A DNA stretch of 64,000 nt from Streptomyces goshikiensis (GTDB lineage Bacteria > Actinomycetota > Actinomycetes > Streptomycetales > Streptomycetaceae). The notes under the pieces are model-generated. The model had not been told where the DNA came from, ran no database searches, and saw nothing but the letters and a program-made list of their open reading frames with translations. The stretch lies in the NCBI RefSeq assembly GCF_014650555.1, contig NZ_BMVE01000004.1:310001-374000 (forward strand), read 5' to 3'. Made by a program: the position numbers and the translations under genes. Shown here piece after piece: positions 34,938-46,102 of the stretch; positions within the stretch are counted from its first letter, which is position 1; each line of letters begins with the position of its first letter.

Positions 34938-36115
34938 CGGAGCTTCTCGCCGTGCAGCCAGGCGACCTTGTCGTACATCTCGCCGGCCGTCAGGCCCGAC
35001 AGCATCGCGTTGCGTGCGCGCGCTTCCTCGCCCGCCGGGTGGTAGAGCTGACGCCCCATCTCCCGGGCCACCAGCTGGGTCCGCGCGGTGCGTTCGCGGC
35101 GCTCCGCCCCGTACTTCTCCAGGCGCTGTACGAAGTCCTCCGCGGCGCAGTCCAGCGCGTCGGCGATCACCACCGCGTCCTCCAGGGCCTGGCAGGCGCC
35201 CTGCGCCGCGTACTGGAGCATCGGGTGCGCGGCGTCGCCCAGGAGCGCCACCCGGCCGTCCGTCCACACGTCGACCGGGTCGCGGTCGCACAGCACCCAG
35301 GCCTTCCAGTCCCGGCCGAGCTCCAGCAGCCGCCGGGCGGTGTCGCCCAGCTCCGGGAACTCGTCCAGCACGTGCGCGCGGGCGGCCGGCCGGCCGACGA
35401 CGGCCTCCCGCGCCGCGTCGTCGCGGGTCGCGGCCAGGTTCAGGAACGCGCCGCCGCCGATCGGGTAGTGGACGAAGTGCCACTTGGGCCCCGCCCACAG
35501 CGTCACGGTGTTCCACCGCAGCTCCTGGGGCACCAGCTCCATCGGGATCACCGAGCGGTAGATGGTGTGCCCGGAGACCCGCGGCTCGCCGTCGCGGACC
35601 AGCCTGCGGCGTACGGCCGAGCGGATGCCGTCGGCGCCGATGAGCGCGTCGCCGGTGATCCGCTCACCGCTCGCGAGGACGGCGCTCACCCGGTCCGGGC
35701 CGCGGCCGCCGTTCTCGTACGAGACGACCGGGCTGGTCCCGCGCAGCCGGATCAGCGGGTGGGCGCGGCAGCCCTCCAGCAGCGGCTCGTACACGTCGGA
35801 GCGCTGTACGACGGCGTACGGGTTGCCGAACCGGGCGCGGTATTCGCCGGTCAGCGGCATGGAGGCGACGCGCTCGCCGGTGGTGCCGTCCATGAAGCGC
35901 AGTTCGTCGATGTACACGGCCCGGGAGCGGACCTGGGCGCCGACGCCGAGCAGGTCGAGGGCGTGGAAGGCGTTGGGGCCGAGCTGGATGCCGGCGCCGA
36001 GTTCGGTGAAGTCGTTCCGGCGTTCCAGGACGGTCACCCGGTGGCCGTGACCGGCGATGCCGAGGGCCGCCGCGAGTCCGCCGATGCCGCCACCGGCGAT
36101 GAGTATGTTCGCCAT
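34934..36115 (-). CDS. FAD-dependent aromatic hydroxylase (3-hydroxybenzoate 6-hydroxylase-like)
   Basis: 393 residues. FAD-binding ILIAGGGIGGLAAALGIAGH lies at the N-terminus. The DG motif is in DALIGADGIRSAVRR and the second FAD-contact motif is in LLGDAAHPMLQYAAQGACQA. The class A (PHBH/salicylate hydroxylase) family ring-hydroxylates phenolic acids using NAD(P)H and O2. 3-Hydroxyanthranilate, the predicted product of the neighbouring genes, is a plausible substrate. It lies 6 bp after aroA on the same strand, in the middle of the shikimate operon. Confidence 0.9.
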   Translation of the reverse strand: MANILIAGGGIGGLAAALGIAGHGHRVTVLERRNDFTELGAGIQLGPNAFHALDLLGVGAQVRSRAVYIDELRFMDGTTGERVASMPLTGEYRARFGNPYAVVQRSDVYEPLLEGCRAHPLIRLRGTSPVVSYENGGRGPDRVSAVLASGERITGDALIGADGIRSAVRRRLVRDGEPRVSGHTIYRSVIPMELVPQELRWNTVTLWAGPKWHFVHYPIGGGAFLNLAATRDDAAREAVVGRPAARAHVLDEFPELGDTARRLLELGRDWKAWVLCDRDPVDVWTDGRVALLGDAAHPMLQYAAQGACQALEDAVVIADALDCAAEDFVQRLEKYGAERRERTARTQLVAREMGRQLYHPAGEEARARNAMLSGLTAGEMYDKVAWLHGEKLR

Positions 36116-36121
36116 CGTGGT

Positions 36122-37447
36122 TCAGATCCCTTGTGGTGTCGCGGCGCCGGGGAAGAGCCGGCGCAGTTCGTCGTGGAAGCCGGGGAAGGTCTTGGCCACG
36201 CAGGCCGGGTCGTCGAGAGTGATGCCTCCGGTGCGCAGGCCGAGGACGGAGAAGGCCATCGCGATCCGGTGGTCGCGGTGGCAGGCGATCTCGGCGGGCC
36301 GGGGGGCGCCGGGGTGGACGGTGATCCGCTCCGGGCCCTCCTCGGTGTGGATGCCGAGGGCGCGCAGGTTGCGGGCGACGGCCCCGATCCGGTCGGACTC
36401 CTTGAGGCGGGCGTGCCCGATGCCGGTGACGGTGACGGGGCCGTCCGCGAGCGGGGCGATGGCCGCGAGCGTCATGAAGGTGTCGGAGATGTTGCCCATG
36501 TCCACGTCGAAGCCGCCGGTGAGGCGCCCGTCGGGGCGGCCGGTGACGGTGGTCGCGGATGCGGTGATCTCCACCTCGGCTCCGGTGCGGCGCAGTACCT
36601 CGACGAAGCCGAGGTCGCCCTGGGAGCTGCCGGTGCCGAGGCCGGGGACGGTGACGCTGCGCCCGGTGACGGCGGCCGCCGCGAAGAAGTAGGAGGCGGT
36701 GGAGGCGTCGGGCTCGATGGTGAGGTCGGCGGCGGTGTAGCCGCCGGGGTACACGGTGATGGCGCCGTCGCCGTGTTCCTCGGTGAGGGCCCCGAAGTGG
36801 CGCATCAGGGCGAGCGTCATGTCGATGTACGGGCGGCTGACCAGGCTCCGGGCGCGGACGGTCAGCGGGGCGCTCATCAGGGGGGCCGACAGCAGCAGTC
36901 CGGTGAGGTACTGGCTGCTGAAGGAGGAGTCGAGGGTGATGTCCCCGCCGGTCAGCCCGTCGGCGGTGACGGTGAGCGGCAGCGCGCCGCCGGGTCCGGT
37001 GCTCACCTCGGCGCCCAGGGCGGTCAGGGCGTCGGCGAGGGGGCGCAGCGGGCGGGCGCGGAGCTGGTCGGTGCCGTCGAAGACGAACCGGCCCTTGCCG
37101 GTGGCGGCGAACGGCGGCAGGAAGCGGGCGGCGGTGCCGGCGTCGGCGCACCACACGCGGGCGTCGGCGCCGGCGTCGTCGGCATCGGTGGCGTTGGTGG
37201 CGGCGACGGGGCCGCGGCCGGTGCCGGTGACCTCCCAGGCGTCGCCGGTCTCGGTGATGCGGACGCCGAGGCCGGTGAGCGCGGTGCGGAAGGCGAGGGT
37301 GTCGTCGCTGACCAGGGGCGCCCGCAGCCGGGTGACCCCGGTGGCCGCGGCGGCCAGCAGCAGGGCCCGGTTGGTGATGCTCTTGGAGCCGGGCACCCGC
37401 GCGGTCAGCGGGGCGAGGCCGTCGGTCCTTTGCGAGGGGGTGCGCAC
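36122..37447 (-). CDS. aroA: 5-enolpyruvylshikimate-3-phosphate synthase
   Basis: 441 residues. It joins PEP to shikimate-3-phosphate. VPGSKSITNRALLLAAAATG is the N-terminal substrate motif, with VWCADAGTAARFLPPF and GFDVDMGNISDTFMTLAAIA following. The C-terminal LKESDRIGAVARNLRALGIH and CHRDHRIAMAFSVLGLR are also conserved. The GTG start at 37447 follows AAGGAG; an ATG 63 bp further upstream lacks support. It is the first gene of the leftward operon aroA - monooxygenase - SDR-like - aroC - aroK - aroB/aroQ - LLM. Confidence 0.96.
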   Translation of the reverse strand: MRTPSQRTDGLAPLTARVPGSKSITNRALLLAAAATGVTRLRAPLVSDDTLAFRTALTGLGVRITETGDAWEVTGTGRGPVAATNATDADDAGADARVWCADAGTAARFLPPFAATGKGRFVFDGTDQLRARPLRPLADALTALGAEVSTGPGGALPLTVTADGLTGGDITLDSSFSSQYLTGLLLSAPLMSAPLTVRARSLVSRPYIDMTLALMRHFGALTEEHGDGAITVYPGGYTAADLTIEPDASTASYFFAAAAVTGRSVTVPGLGTGSSQGDLGFVEVLRRTGAEVEITASATTVTGRPDGRLTGGFDVDMGNISDTFMTLAAIAPLADGPVTVTGIGHARLKESDRIGAVARNLRALGIHTEEGPERITVHPGAPRPAEIACHRDHRIAMAFSVLGLRTGGITLDDPACVAKTFPGFHDELRRLFPGAATPQGI

Positions 37448-37550
37448 GGCGTGGTGCTCCTTGGTGGGAGGGGGGGATGTACGGGTGGTGGTGGGAGCGG
37501 CGATGACCACCCTGCAACGGGCCGCCCGGCGGCGGGCAGCGCCCGCCGGG

Positions 37551-37583
37551 CACTTCGTCAGGTGCCCGGCACTGCGTCACAAC
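37551..37583. promoter_or_regulatory. tandem box upstream of aroA (shared with the DAHP synthase promoter)
   Basis: CACTTCGTCAGGTG (37551-37564) and CACTGCGTCACAAC (37570-37583), with a 19-bp period. The first copy is identical over 14 nt to the box at 42642-42655, and the second copies have the same spacing. It lies about 105-135 bp before the aroA start. A common regulator of the two transcription units is inferred. Confidence 0.6.
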
Positions 37584-37636
37584 GCCCGGCCGCCCCGAGC
37601 CCGAGCCCGAACCCGAGCCCGGCCCGCCCGCCCCGC

Positions 37637-37679
37637 CCGCCGGGCCCCGGCGCGGGCGGCGGCGGGCGGGGCCCGGCGG
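37637..37679 (-). terminator. hairpin terminator after the phzE operon
   Basis: A 12-bp perfect stem (37637-37648 with 37668-37679) around a GC-rich 19-nt loop, immediately after the stop of the last gene of the DAHP-synthase operon. It separates this unit from the aroA promoter. Confidence 0.65.
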
Positions 37680-37680
37680 A

Positions 37681-38028
37681 TCAGGACGCGGCGCCGGCCG
37701 GCGAGAGGGCCAGGCCCAGGCCGGACAGCCCGGGCCGGGTGAAGAGGCCCTCGACGGTGGCCTCCACGTCGAAGAGGGTGCGCTGGACGGGAGGACGGCC
37801 GATGAGCTCCGCCGCGCGGGCCGGCAGCGGCGCGGCGGCGGCCTCGGCGGACTCCCACAGGAGCACCGCGCCCCACCGCTCGGTCTCCGGGTCGGCGATC
37901 CAGAACTTCAGCCGCAGGCCCTCGATCCCGGCGAACCGGTCGACGGCCTCGTCCCGCAGGAACGCGCGCAGCGACTCGATGCTCTGGCCCGATCCCGCCA
38001 GGTCCCACCAGACGACGGCGGCCTTCAC
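37681..38028 (-). CDS. small dimeric alpha/beta-barrel-type protein of unknown function
   Basis: 115 residues beginning [20 protein letters not shown] (GTG start), with LKFWIADPETERWGAVLLWE and FDVEATVEGLFTRPG further on. The alternation of strands and helices suggests a YdhR/ABM-like small monooxygenase or cyclase fold. That is a weak, pattern-based suggestion. Its start overlaps the phzE stop (GTGA), so it is co-translated with PhzE and may assist with the unstable dihydro intermediates. Confidence 0.6.
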   Translation of the reverse strand: MKAAVVWWDLAGSGQSIESLRAFLRDEAVDRFAGIEGLRLKFWIADPETERWGAVLLWESAEAAAAPLPARAAELIGRPPVQRTLFDVEATVEGLFTRPGLSGLGLALSPAGAAS

Positions 38029-39914
38029 CGGGCACGCTCCCGGAGCAGCCCGGTGAGGGCCTCCCCGACGATGCGCGGGCCGTCCTCGGTGAGGACCGCC
38101 TCCGGGTGGAACTGCATGGAGCGGAAGCCCCAGCCGCGCAGGGCGTGCACCTCGCCGGTCTCCGGGTCCCGGCTGATCTCGATCACGCCGACGTCGCTGT
38201 CGGCCTTCTCGCTGTCGCTGCGCGAGGCGAACGTGTTGTAGAAGCCGACGCGTTCGCGCCGCCCGAACAGGTCGATCTCGCGCTGCACGCCCTGGTTGGG
38301 CTGTTCGCGGCGGACCAGTTCGAGGCCGAGCCGCGCGCTGAGCACCTGGTGGCTCAGGCAGACGGCCAGGAAGGGCCGTTCCTGCCGGAGCAGGGTGTCG
38401 ACGGCCTCCCGCAGGTGCGCGATCTTCGGGTGGTCGCAGTCGCGCGGATCGCCGGGGCCGGGGCCCATGACGACGAGGTCGTAAGGCTCGAAGGCGTACG
38501 GCTCGTCGAAGCGGCGGACGGTCACCTCCGCGCCGAAGGAGCGCAGCAGGTGCTCGATCATCGCGGTGAAGGTGTCCTCGGCGTCGACGATGAGCACCTT
38601 GCGGCCGACGAGTCCGGGCAGCGGGTCCTCCCGGGTGGCGTCGTCGGCCAGCCAGAACGCGGAGATGGTCTCGTTGCGCTTGCCGAGCGCGGCGCGGACG
38701 CCGGGGTGGTCGGCGAACCGGGCCGGGCCGCTCTCGCCGAGGACGGCCAGCAGGCCGGCCGCCTTGGCGCGGGTCTCGGCGACCTCGGAGAGCGGGTCGG
38801 AGTTGCGGACCAGGGTGGCGCCCACGCCGATCTCCATGCGGCCGCCGGAGTCGATGTCGGCGGTGCGGATGAGGATCGCGGAGTCCAGGGTGCGCTCCCC
38901 CTCGCCGTCCTGGCCGATGAGCGCGAGCACGCCGCTGTAGTAGCCGCGGCCGCCGGGCTCGTACCGCTTGATCACCTGGCTGGCGCTCTCCAGCGGGGAG
39001 CCGGTGACCGTCGGCGCGAACAGGGTCTCGTGCAGGACCTCGCGCGGGTCGCGGTCGGTGCGGCCCTCGATGAAGTACTCGGTGTGCGCGAGGCGGGCCA
39101 TCTCCTTGAGGTAGGGGCCGACGACGCGGCCGCCGCTCTCGCAGATCCGGGCCATCATCTTCAGTTCCTCGTCGACGACCATGTACAGCTCGTCGCACTC
39201 CTTGGTGTCGGCGAGGAAGTCGAGGACGCCGGAGAGGGTGGGGCCGGAGGCCGGGTAGCGGTAGGTGCCGCTGATGGGGTTCATCACGGCCCGGCCGCGG
39301 GTGACGCTGACGTGCCGCTCGGGGGAGGCGCCGACGAGGGTGCGCTCGCCGGTGTGGACGATGAACGTCCAGTACGCGCCCTGCTCCCGCTCCAGGAGGC
39401 GGCGGAAGAAGCGCAGCGCCGAGTCCACGCCGTAGTCGGAGATGTCGGCGACGAAGGAGCGCTTCATGACGAAGTTGGCGCCCGCGCCGGTGCCGATCTC
39501 GTCGGCGATGACCTTGCGGACGGTGGCCGCGTAGGCCTCGTCGTCGATGTCGAAGCCGCCGCCCGGCTCCAGGTGCACGGGCGCGTTGGGGATCCGCCAC
39601 AGCACCTCGGCCAGCGGCAGGGTCCGCTGCTCGGCGATGGTCATCGCGAGCAGCGGGGCCCCGTCGTCGGGTGCCTCGTAGCCGCGTTCGGCGATCTGCC
39701 GGTACGGCACGAGGGCCAGTACGTCCTGACGGGCGCGGCCGTCGGCGGCCGGGCCGGTGCGCTGCGGGAGCGGGATGCCGGCCAGCGTGGGGACTTCGGC
39801 GATCTCGCCTACGTACAGGTCGATCTGGTCGGCGCCGGTGCTCTCGGGCCGGTGCACGAGGGCGAAGGCCCCGGGCAGCTCGCCCAGCACCCTGCCCAGC
39901 AGGTCGTCCGTCAT
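38025..39914 (-). CDS. phzE: PhzE-type 2-amino-2-deoxyisochorismate synthase
   Basis: 629 residues. It is a fused synthase and amidotransferase that aminates chorismate at C2, keeping the enolpyruvyl group. The N-terminal chorismate-binding domain (about 1-420) has [20 protein letters not shown], then [14 protein letters not shown]. The glutaminase domain (about 440-625) has [30 protein letters not shown] with the nucleophilic Cys, and [12 protein letters not shown] with the catalytic His. The CLSHQ form and the fused order match PhzE rather than TrpEG. It overlaps the phzD gene by 4 nt, so the product is handed to PhzD. Confidence 0.93.
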   Translation of the reverse strand: MTDDLLGRVLGELPGAFALVHRPESTGADQIDLYVGEIAEVPTLAGIPLPQRTGPAADGRARQDVLALVPYRQIAERGYEAPDDGAPLLAMTIAEQRTLPLAEVLWRIPNAPVHLEPGGGFDIDDEAYAATVRKVIADEIGTGAGANFVMKRSFVADISDYGVDSALRFFRRLLEREQGAYWTFIVHTGERTLVGASPERHVSVTRGRAVMNPISGTYRYPASGPTLSGVLDFLADTKECDELYMVVDEELKMMARICESGGRVVGPYLKEMARLAHTEYFIEGRTDRDPREVLHETLFAPTVTGSPLESASQVIKRYEPGGRGYYSGVLALIGQDGEGERTLDSAILIRTADIDSGGRMEIGVGATLVRNSDPLSEVAETRAKAAGLLAVLGESGPARFADHPGVRAALGKRNETISAFWLADDATREDPLPGLVGRKVLIVDAEDTFTAMIEHLLRSFGAEVTVRRFDEPYAFEPYDLVVMGPGPGDPRDCDHPKIAHLREAVDTLLRQERPFLAVCLSHQVLSARLGLELVRREQPNQGVQREIDLFGRRERVGFYNTFASRSDSEKADSDVGVIEISRDPETGEVHALRGWGFRSMQFHPEAVLTEDGPRIVGEALTGLLRERAR

Positions 39915-40609
39915 GAGCGCTCCTTCGCGCCGTCCGCGGCCGTCCCGGGTTCCGGGAGGGCGCCGAGCAGCGCCTTGGTGGAGGTGAGGGTCGCGCAGCG
40001 GGCCGCCGCGTACTCAAGGGCCATGCGGTGGTCGGCCCAGCTGAAGTCGGCGATGGCATCGCCGACGAGAAAGGTCCGGATGTCGTTGCTGAAGGCGTCC
40101 ACGCAGGTCATCAGCACGCCGACGTGCGCGTACACGCCGATGACGATCAGCTGGTCGCGCCCGGCGGCCCGCATGCGTTCCAGCAGGTCGGTGTGGTGGA
40201 AGGCGCTGTAGCGCCACTTGGTGAACACCCAGTCGCCCTCGGCGGGCGCCACCGGTGCCACGACCCGGCGGTGTTCGGGGCTCGGCTTCATGCCGGGGCC
40301 CCAGAAGTCCTTCAGCAGCCCGCGCTGGCGCGGGGTCATGCCGCCGGGCTGCGCGGTGTAGGCGACCGGGATGCCGAGGGCGGCGCAGCGGTCGCGGAGC
40401 AGGGCGGCGTGCGCCACCAGGTCGGTGACGGGCTGTTCGCCCGCCGGGAAGGGTGCGAGGAAGAACTCCTGCATGTCGTGCAGGAGCAGGACCGCGCGGT
40501 CCGGGTCGACCGTCCAGTTCGCCGGCCCGGTGGGCAGGTCGCCCTCGGCCGGCATCGGATACGCGTCGATCGCGGGGATGTACCTGGGGGGTGTTCCGGA
40601 TTCAGACAC
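39911..40609 (-). CDS. phzD: PhzD-like isochorismatase
   Basis: About 232 residues. It hydrolyses 2-amino-2-deoxyisochorismate to trans-2,3-dihydro-3-hydroxyanthranilate. The catalytic Asp is in [17 protein letters not shown] and the Lys in [40 protein letters not shown] and [20 protein letters not shown] closely follow phenazine PhzD. A GTG at 40609 inside the end of the dehydrogenase gene is used; another GTG at 40621 is possible. Coupled to phzE. Confidence 0.93.
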   Translation of the reverse strand: MSESGTPPRYIPAIDAYPMPAEGDLPTGPANWTVDPDRAVLLLHDMQEFFLAPFPAGEQPVTDLVAHAALLRDRCAALGIPVAYTAQPGGMTPRQRGLLKDFWGPGMKPSPEHRRVVAPVAPAEGDWVFTKWRYSAFHHTDLLERMRAAGRDQLIVIGVYAHVGVLMTCVDAFSNDIRTFLVGDAIADFSWADHRMALEYAAARCATLTSTKALLGALPEPGTAADGAKERS

Positions 40610-41372
40610 CGAGCGCCGCACCGCCGTCCACTGTGAGGTCGTGCATCGTGATGTGCGAGGCCTCGTCGGAGAGCAGGAAGACGACGGCGTCGGCGACGTC
40701 CTGCGGCTGGGCCAGCTTGCCCAGCGGGATCCCGACCCGGAAGGTCTCGGGGTTGCCCTCGATGGAGACCCGCGCGTGGGAGTCGTCCTCCCACATCGAG
40801 GTCAGCATCGGGGTGTCGGTGGAGCCCGGCGCCACGAGGTTGGCGCGGATGCCGTACTTGGCGATCTCCAGGCCGAGGCACTTGGTGAACATGGTCGCGG
40901 CGGCCTTGGAGGCGGCGTACGCGGACATCTCGGCGCGGGCCGTGCCCGCGGCGTTGGAGGCGACGGTCACCAGGGCGCCGCTCTCGCGCGCCACCATGCG
41001 GTTGACGACGGCGCGCGACATGAAGAACACGCCGGTGGTGTTGACGGCGAAGGTGACGGCCCATTCCTCGTCGCTGAGGGAGCGGGCCGGGCCCATGCGC
41101 AGCACGCCGGCCGCGTTGACGAGGTAGTCGATGGGGCCGAGGGCGGATTCGACCTCGGCCACCACCTCGTCGACCTCGGTGCTGAGGGTGACGTCGGCGG
41201 GGAACGCGGTGACGTCCAGCCCGTCCTCGACGGCGGCCTTGGCGGCCTCGCGCAGCCGGTCGGCGTTCAGGTCGACCGCGGCGACCCGGACCCCGCGGGA
41301 CGCGAGCGCGCGGACGACGGCCTCGCCGATGCCGCCGGCGGCGCCGGTGACCAGAGCGGTCTTTCCTTGCAT
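40602..41372 (-). CDS. SDR dehydrogenase, 2,3-dihydro-2,3-dihydroxybenzoate dehydrogenase type
   Basis: 256 residues, complete short-chain dehydrogenase: cofactor motif [22 protein letters not shown], catalytic [20 protein letters not shown] and PGSTDTPML. It resembles EntA/DhbA, including VDGGAALG at the end. Next to PhzE and PhzD, the likely reaction is NAD-dependent aromatisation of dihydrohydroxyanthranilate to 3-hydroxyanthranilate. That is inferred from context. The start follows AAGGGA. It is 17 bp after the DAHP synthase gene. Confidence 0.9.
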   Translation of the reverse strand: MQGKTALVTGAAGGIGEAVVRALASRGVRVAAVDLNADRLREAAKAAVEDGLDVTAFPADVTLSTEVDEVVAEVESALGPIDYLVNAAGVLRMGPARSLSDEEWAVTFAVNTTGVFFMSRAVVNRMVARESGALVTVASNAAGTARAEMSAYAASKAAATMFTKCLGLEIAKYGIRANLVAPGSTDTPMLTSMWEDDSHARVSIEGNPETFRVGIPLGKLAQPQDVADAVVFLLSDEASHITMHDLTVDGGAALGV

Positions 41373-41389
41373 GATCGTTCGATCCCTTC

Positions 41390-42556
41390 TCAGCCGCGCC
41401 AGGCGGAGGCGACCTCGACGGCCTGCTCCGGGTTGAGGCGCGGGTCGCAGAAACTGGTGTACTTCTCGCCCAGTTCGCCGACCCGTGAGGCGTTCGCGAC
41501 GCATTCGTGCACCGGGTCGGGGGTGGTCTCCAGGTGCAGTCCGGCGGCGACGCCGCCGTTGTCGTTGACGGAGGCCTGGAACTCCTCGACCTCGCGGACG
41601 ACGGTCTCGATGAACCGGGTCTTGTAGCCGCCCGCGCTCACCGTGTTGCCGTGCATCGGGTCGCACATCCAGATCACCGGGTATCCGGCGTCGCTCACCG
41701 CGCGGGCCAGCCCCGGCAGCCGCTCGGCGGCCGTTCCGGCGCCCATGCGGGAGATCAGCGTCAGCCGGCCCGGCTCCCGCTGCGGGTCGAGCCGCTCGCA
41801 CAGGGCCAGCAGCTGCTCGGGGGTGGTCTTCGGGCCGACCTTGGTGGCGACCGGGTTGGCCAGCTCGGCGAAGAACGCGACGTGCGCGCCGTCGAGCTCG
41901 CGGGTGCGCTCGCCGATCCACGGCCAGTGCGTCGAGGTCAGCAGGGTGCTGCCGTCGGGTTCGGTGCGCAGCATCGGGCCCTCGTAGTCGAGCAGCAGGG
42001 CCTCGTGGCTGGTCCACACGGGCGGCTCGGCGGCGCTGCGGGCCGAGGTGCCGTACCAGCCGAGCAGCTCCATGATGTCGCGGGCCGCGCGGTAGCCCTC
42101 GTAGAGCCGGCCCGGGTCGGGGCGGCGCAGGACGGGGTCGGGCTCGGGGCTGTTGACCATGTGGCCCCGGTAGACCGGCAGTTCCACGCCGGCCACGATC
42201 TCGGTCGGGCTGGAGCGCGGCTTGCCGAACTGGCCGGCGAGCCGGCCCACGCGCAGCACGGGCTTGAAGGAACGGGACTTCATGACGGCCGCGAGCGAAT
42301 CCAGGAGCGCGGCCTTGCGCGCCACGTGGCCCCGGGTGGATTCGGCGGGGTCCTCGGCGCAGTCCCCGCTCTGGACGATCTGGACGTCCCCGGCGGCGGC
42401 CTGGGCGAGCAGGGCGCGCAGGGCGCGCACGTCCTCGCCGCGGACGAGGGCGGGAGCGGCCGAGAGTGAGCCGCGTACGTCGTCCAGACTGGCCTGATCG
42501 GGCCAGTGCGGCTGCTGGCCCGCGGCTAGCGATCTCCAGAGTGCGTTGTCGTGCAC
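41390..42556 (-). CDS. class II (plant-type) DAHP synthase
   Basis: 388 residues. It condenses PEP and erythrose-4-phosphate, the entry step to the shikimate pathway. Signatures: ALRALLAQAAAGDVQIVQSG, then DCAEDPAES with a metal-binding Cys. Further motifs are KPVLRVGRLAGQFGKPRSS, then THWPWIGERTRELDGAHVAF and NPVATKVGPKTTPEQLL, with CDPMHGNTVSAGGYKTR later. It is shorter than the primary enzymes and close in length to PhzC. The GTG start follows GGGAGG. It is the first gene of the operon leading through dehydrogenase, PhzD and PhzE. Confidence 0.95.
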   Translation of the reverse strand: MHDNALWRSLAAGQQPHWPDQASLDDVRGSLSAAPALVRGEDVRALRALLAQAAAGDVQIVQSGDCAEDPAESTRGHVARKAALLDSLAAVMKSRSFKPVLRVGRLAGQFGKPRSSPTEIVAGVELPVYRGHMVNSPEPDPVLRRPDPGRLYEGYRAARDIMELLGWYGTSARSAAEPPVWTSHEALLLDYEGPMLRTEPDGSTLLTSTHWPWIGERTRELDGAHVAFFAELANPVATKVGPKTTPEQLLALCERLDPQREPGRLTLISRMGAGTAAERLPGLARAVSDAGYPVIWMCDPMHGNTVSAGGYKTRFIETVVREVEEFQASVNDNGGVAAGLHLETTPDPVHECVANASRVGELGEKYTSFCDPRLNPEQAVEVASAWRG

Positions 42557-42641
42557 GTGGTACCTCCCGATGCGAACCTGCCGACGTGGATGCACGAGGA
42601 GTCTGGGAAGCGGCCGGAGCGGCGAACCACCGGCGGCGCGC

Positions 42642-42674
42642 CACTTCGTCAGGTGGGGGTCACTTGGTCAAGTC
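42642..42674. promoter_or_regulatory. tandem box upstream of DAHP synthase operon
   Basis: CACTTCGTCAGGTG (42642-42655) and CACTTGGTCAAGTC (42661-42674) repeat with a 19-bp period. The second contains the palindrome ACTTGGTCAAGT. It lies about 85-120 bp before the DAHP synthase start and also upstream of the divergent transaldolase-like gene. The first copy is identical to that before aroA. Confidence 0.6.
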
Positions 42675-42761
42675 ACGTTCAGTGGCGTGAAAATGCGGTG
42701 GAATCCCTCGGAGAGCGTATGAATTGGGCCGACCTGACAAGGACCCGTTCGTATTCTGTTC

Positions 42762-43763
42762 ATGATTGAAACGCCCTCCTACGCTCGCGGCATGCTGAGT
42801 CAACCGGCCGTCAGGCTGCTCAAGCGGCTTGCTTCCGAAGGGGTTTCGCCCTGGCTGGTCGCGGCCACCGGGGAGGAATTCCTTCCGGATCGCCCGTCCC
42901 ATTCCGCGACGACGGAACTCCTGCACGGCGCCGTGGCGCCCGTTCTCGATCCGGGCACCGTCCGCCGGGCGTGCGACGCGTTGTGGAATGCCTTCGTGGA
43001 AAGCGGCGGCGGGGAGGGCCGGGTTTCCGTTCCGGTCGATCCCTGGCTCGTGCACGACGCGGAGTCCCTGGTGTCGGCCGCGCGTTCCGTTCACGACGAG
43101 GTGGGGCGCCCGAATCTGCTCGTACGCATTCCGGCGACCCGCGCCGGGCTCGTCGCACTGGAGGAATGCCTCTCCCTGGGCATCAGCGTGGACGCGGACC
43201 TGATTTTCAGCGCGGAGCGGTACGAGCAGGTGCTCGCGGCCTATCTGTCCGGGATGGAGCGGGCGCTCTCGCGGGGCCTGCGGCTCCGGCGGATCTCGGC
43301 CGTGACCTCGGTGCCGGTCGGGATGCTCGACGCGGAGGTCAACTCCCGGCTCGCGGCCCTGCCGCTGCGGGGCGCGGCGGTCGCCGGGGCCCGCGACACG
43401 GCCGCGCTGGCGGTGGCCCGGCTGCTGTACCGGGCACGCGAGAAGCGGCTCGAAGGCGAGTGGTGGCGGGTCCTGCGGGCGGCCGGGGCGACGCCGCCGG
43501 GGCTGCTGTGGACCGAGGTGCGGCCCCGGCACGTCAGCTCGCTGGTGGGGTGGAACACGGGGCTGGCCGCCACCCGGAAGGTCCTGGAGGCGGCTGCCGC
43601 GACCGAGCAGCTGCGCGGGGACACCCTGCTGAACGCGCACGCGGAAGCCCACCGGGCGCTGGACGCGCTCGACGGGCTGGGGATCCGGATCGGCGAGGTG
43701 GCCCTGGAGCTGGAGGCGGGCGAACTGGACCGCCTCCAGCGGGCCTGGACCCTGCGGTCCTGA
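42762..43763 (+). CDS. transaldolase-like protein without catalytic residues
   Basis: 333 residues. Homology to Tal is clear in RVSVPVDPWLVHDAESLVSA, NLLVRIPATRAGLVALEECL and GISVDADLIFSAERYEQVLA. In active transaldolases the same places read VSLEVDPRLAHD and NLxIKIPAT. The Schiff-base Lys is Arg122 here and the Glu of SLEVDP is Pro91. The N-terminal GVTSNPTIF motif is absent. It may be a regulator or structural partner, or have a new activity. The start at 42762 lacks a clear ribosome binding site; ATG at 42792 is an alternative. Divergent from the DAHP synthase gene. Confidence 0.82.
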   Translation: MIETPSYARGMLSQPAVRLLKRLASEGVSPWLVAATGEEFLPDRPSHSATTELLHGAVAPVLDPGTVRRACDALWNAFVESGGGEGRVSVPVDPWLVHDAESLVSAARSVHDEVGRPNLLVRIPATRAGLVALEECLSLGISVDADLIFSAERYEQVLAAYLSGMERALSRGLRLRRISAVTSVPVGMLDAEVNSRLAALPLRGAAVAGARDTAALAVARLLYRAREKRLEGEWWRVLRAAGATPPGLLWTEVRPRHVSSLVGWNTGLAATRKVLEAAAATEQLRGDTLLNAHAEAHRALDALDGLGIRIGEVALELEAGELDRLQRAWTLRS

Positions 43764-43788
43764 CCGGGCGGGGCCCCGGGCCGGTCAG
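43760..43788. terminator. hairpin between convergent transaldolase-like and pabAB genes
   Basis: CTGACCGG (43760-43767) pairs with CCGGTCAG (43781-43788). Further copies of CCGGTCAGG at 43795-43803 and 43811-43819 could form alternative hairpins. It probably ends transcription from both sides. Confidence 0.6.
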
Positions 43789-43816
43789 GACCCGACCGGT
43801 CAGGACCCCGGGCCGG

Positions 43817-46075
<2,259 letters not shown>

Positions 46076-46102
46076 GAATCCCCCCTGGTTGACGCGCGTC
46101 CG

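Noticed and set aside
37681..42556. Phenazine cluster
   Set aside because: PhzE, PhzD and DAHP synthase are present, but no PhzF, PhzA/B or PhzG was found, and a DhbA-type dehydrogenase fits 3-hydroxyanthranilate instead.
42762..43763. Active transaldolase supplying erythrose-4-phosphate
   Set aside because: The family assignment holds, but the catalytic Lys and Glu are replaced and the N-terminal motif is missing.
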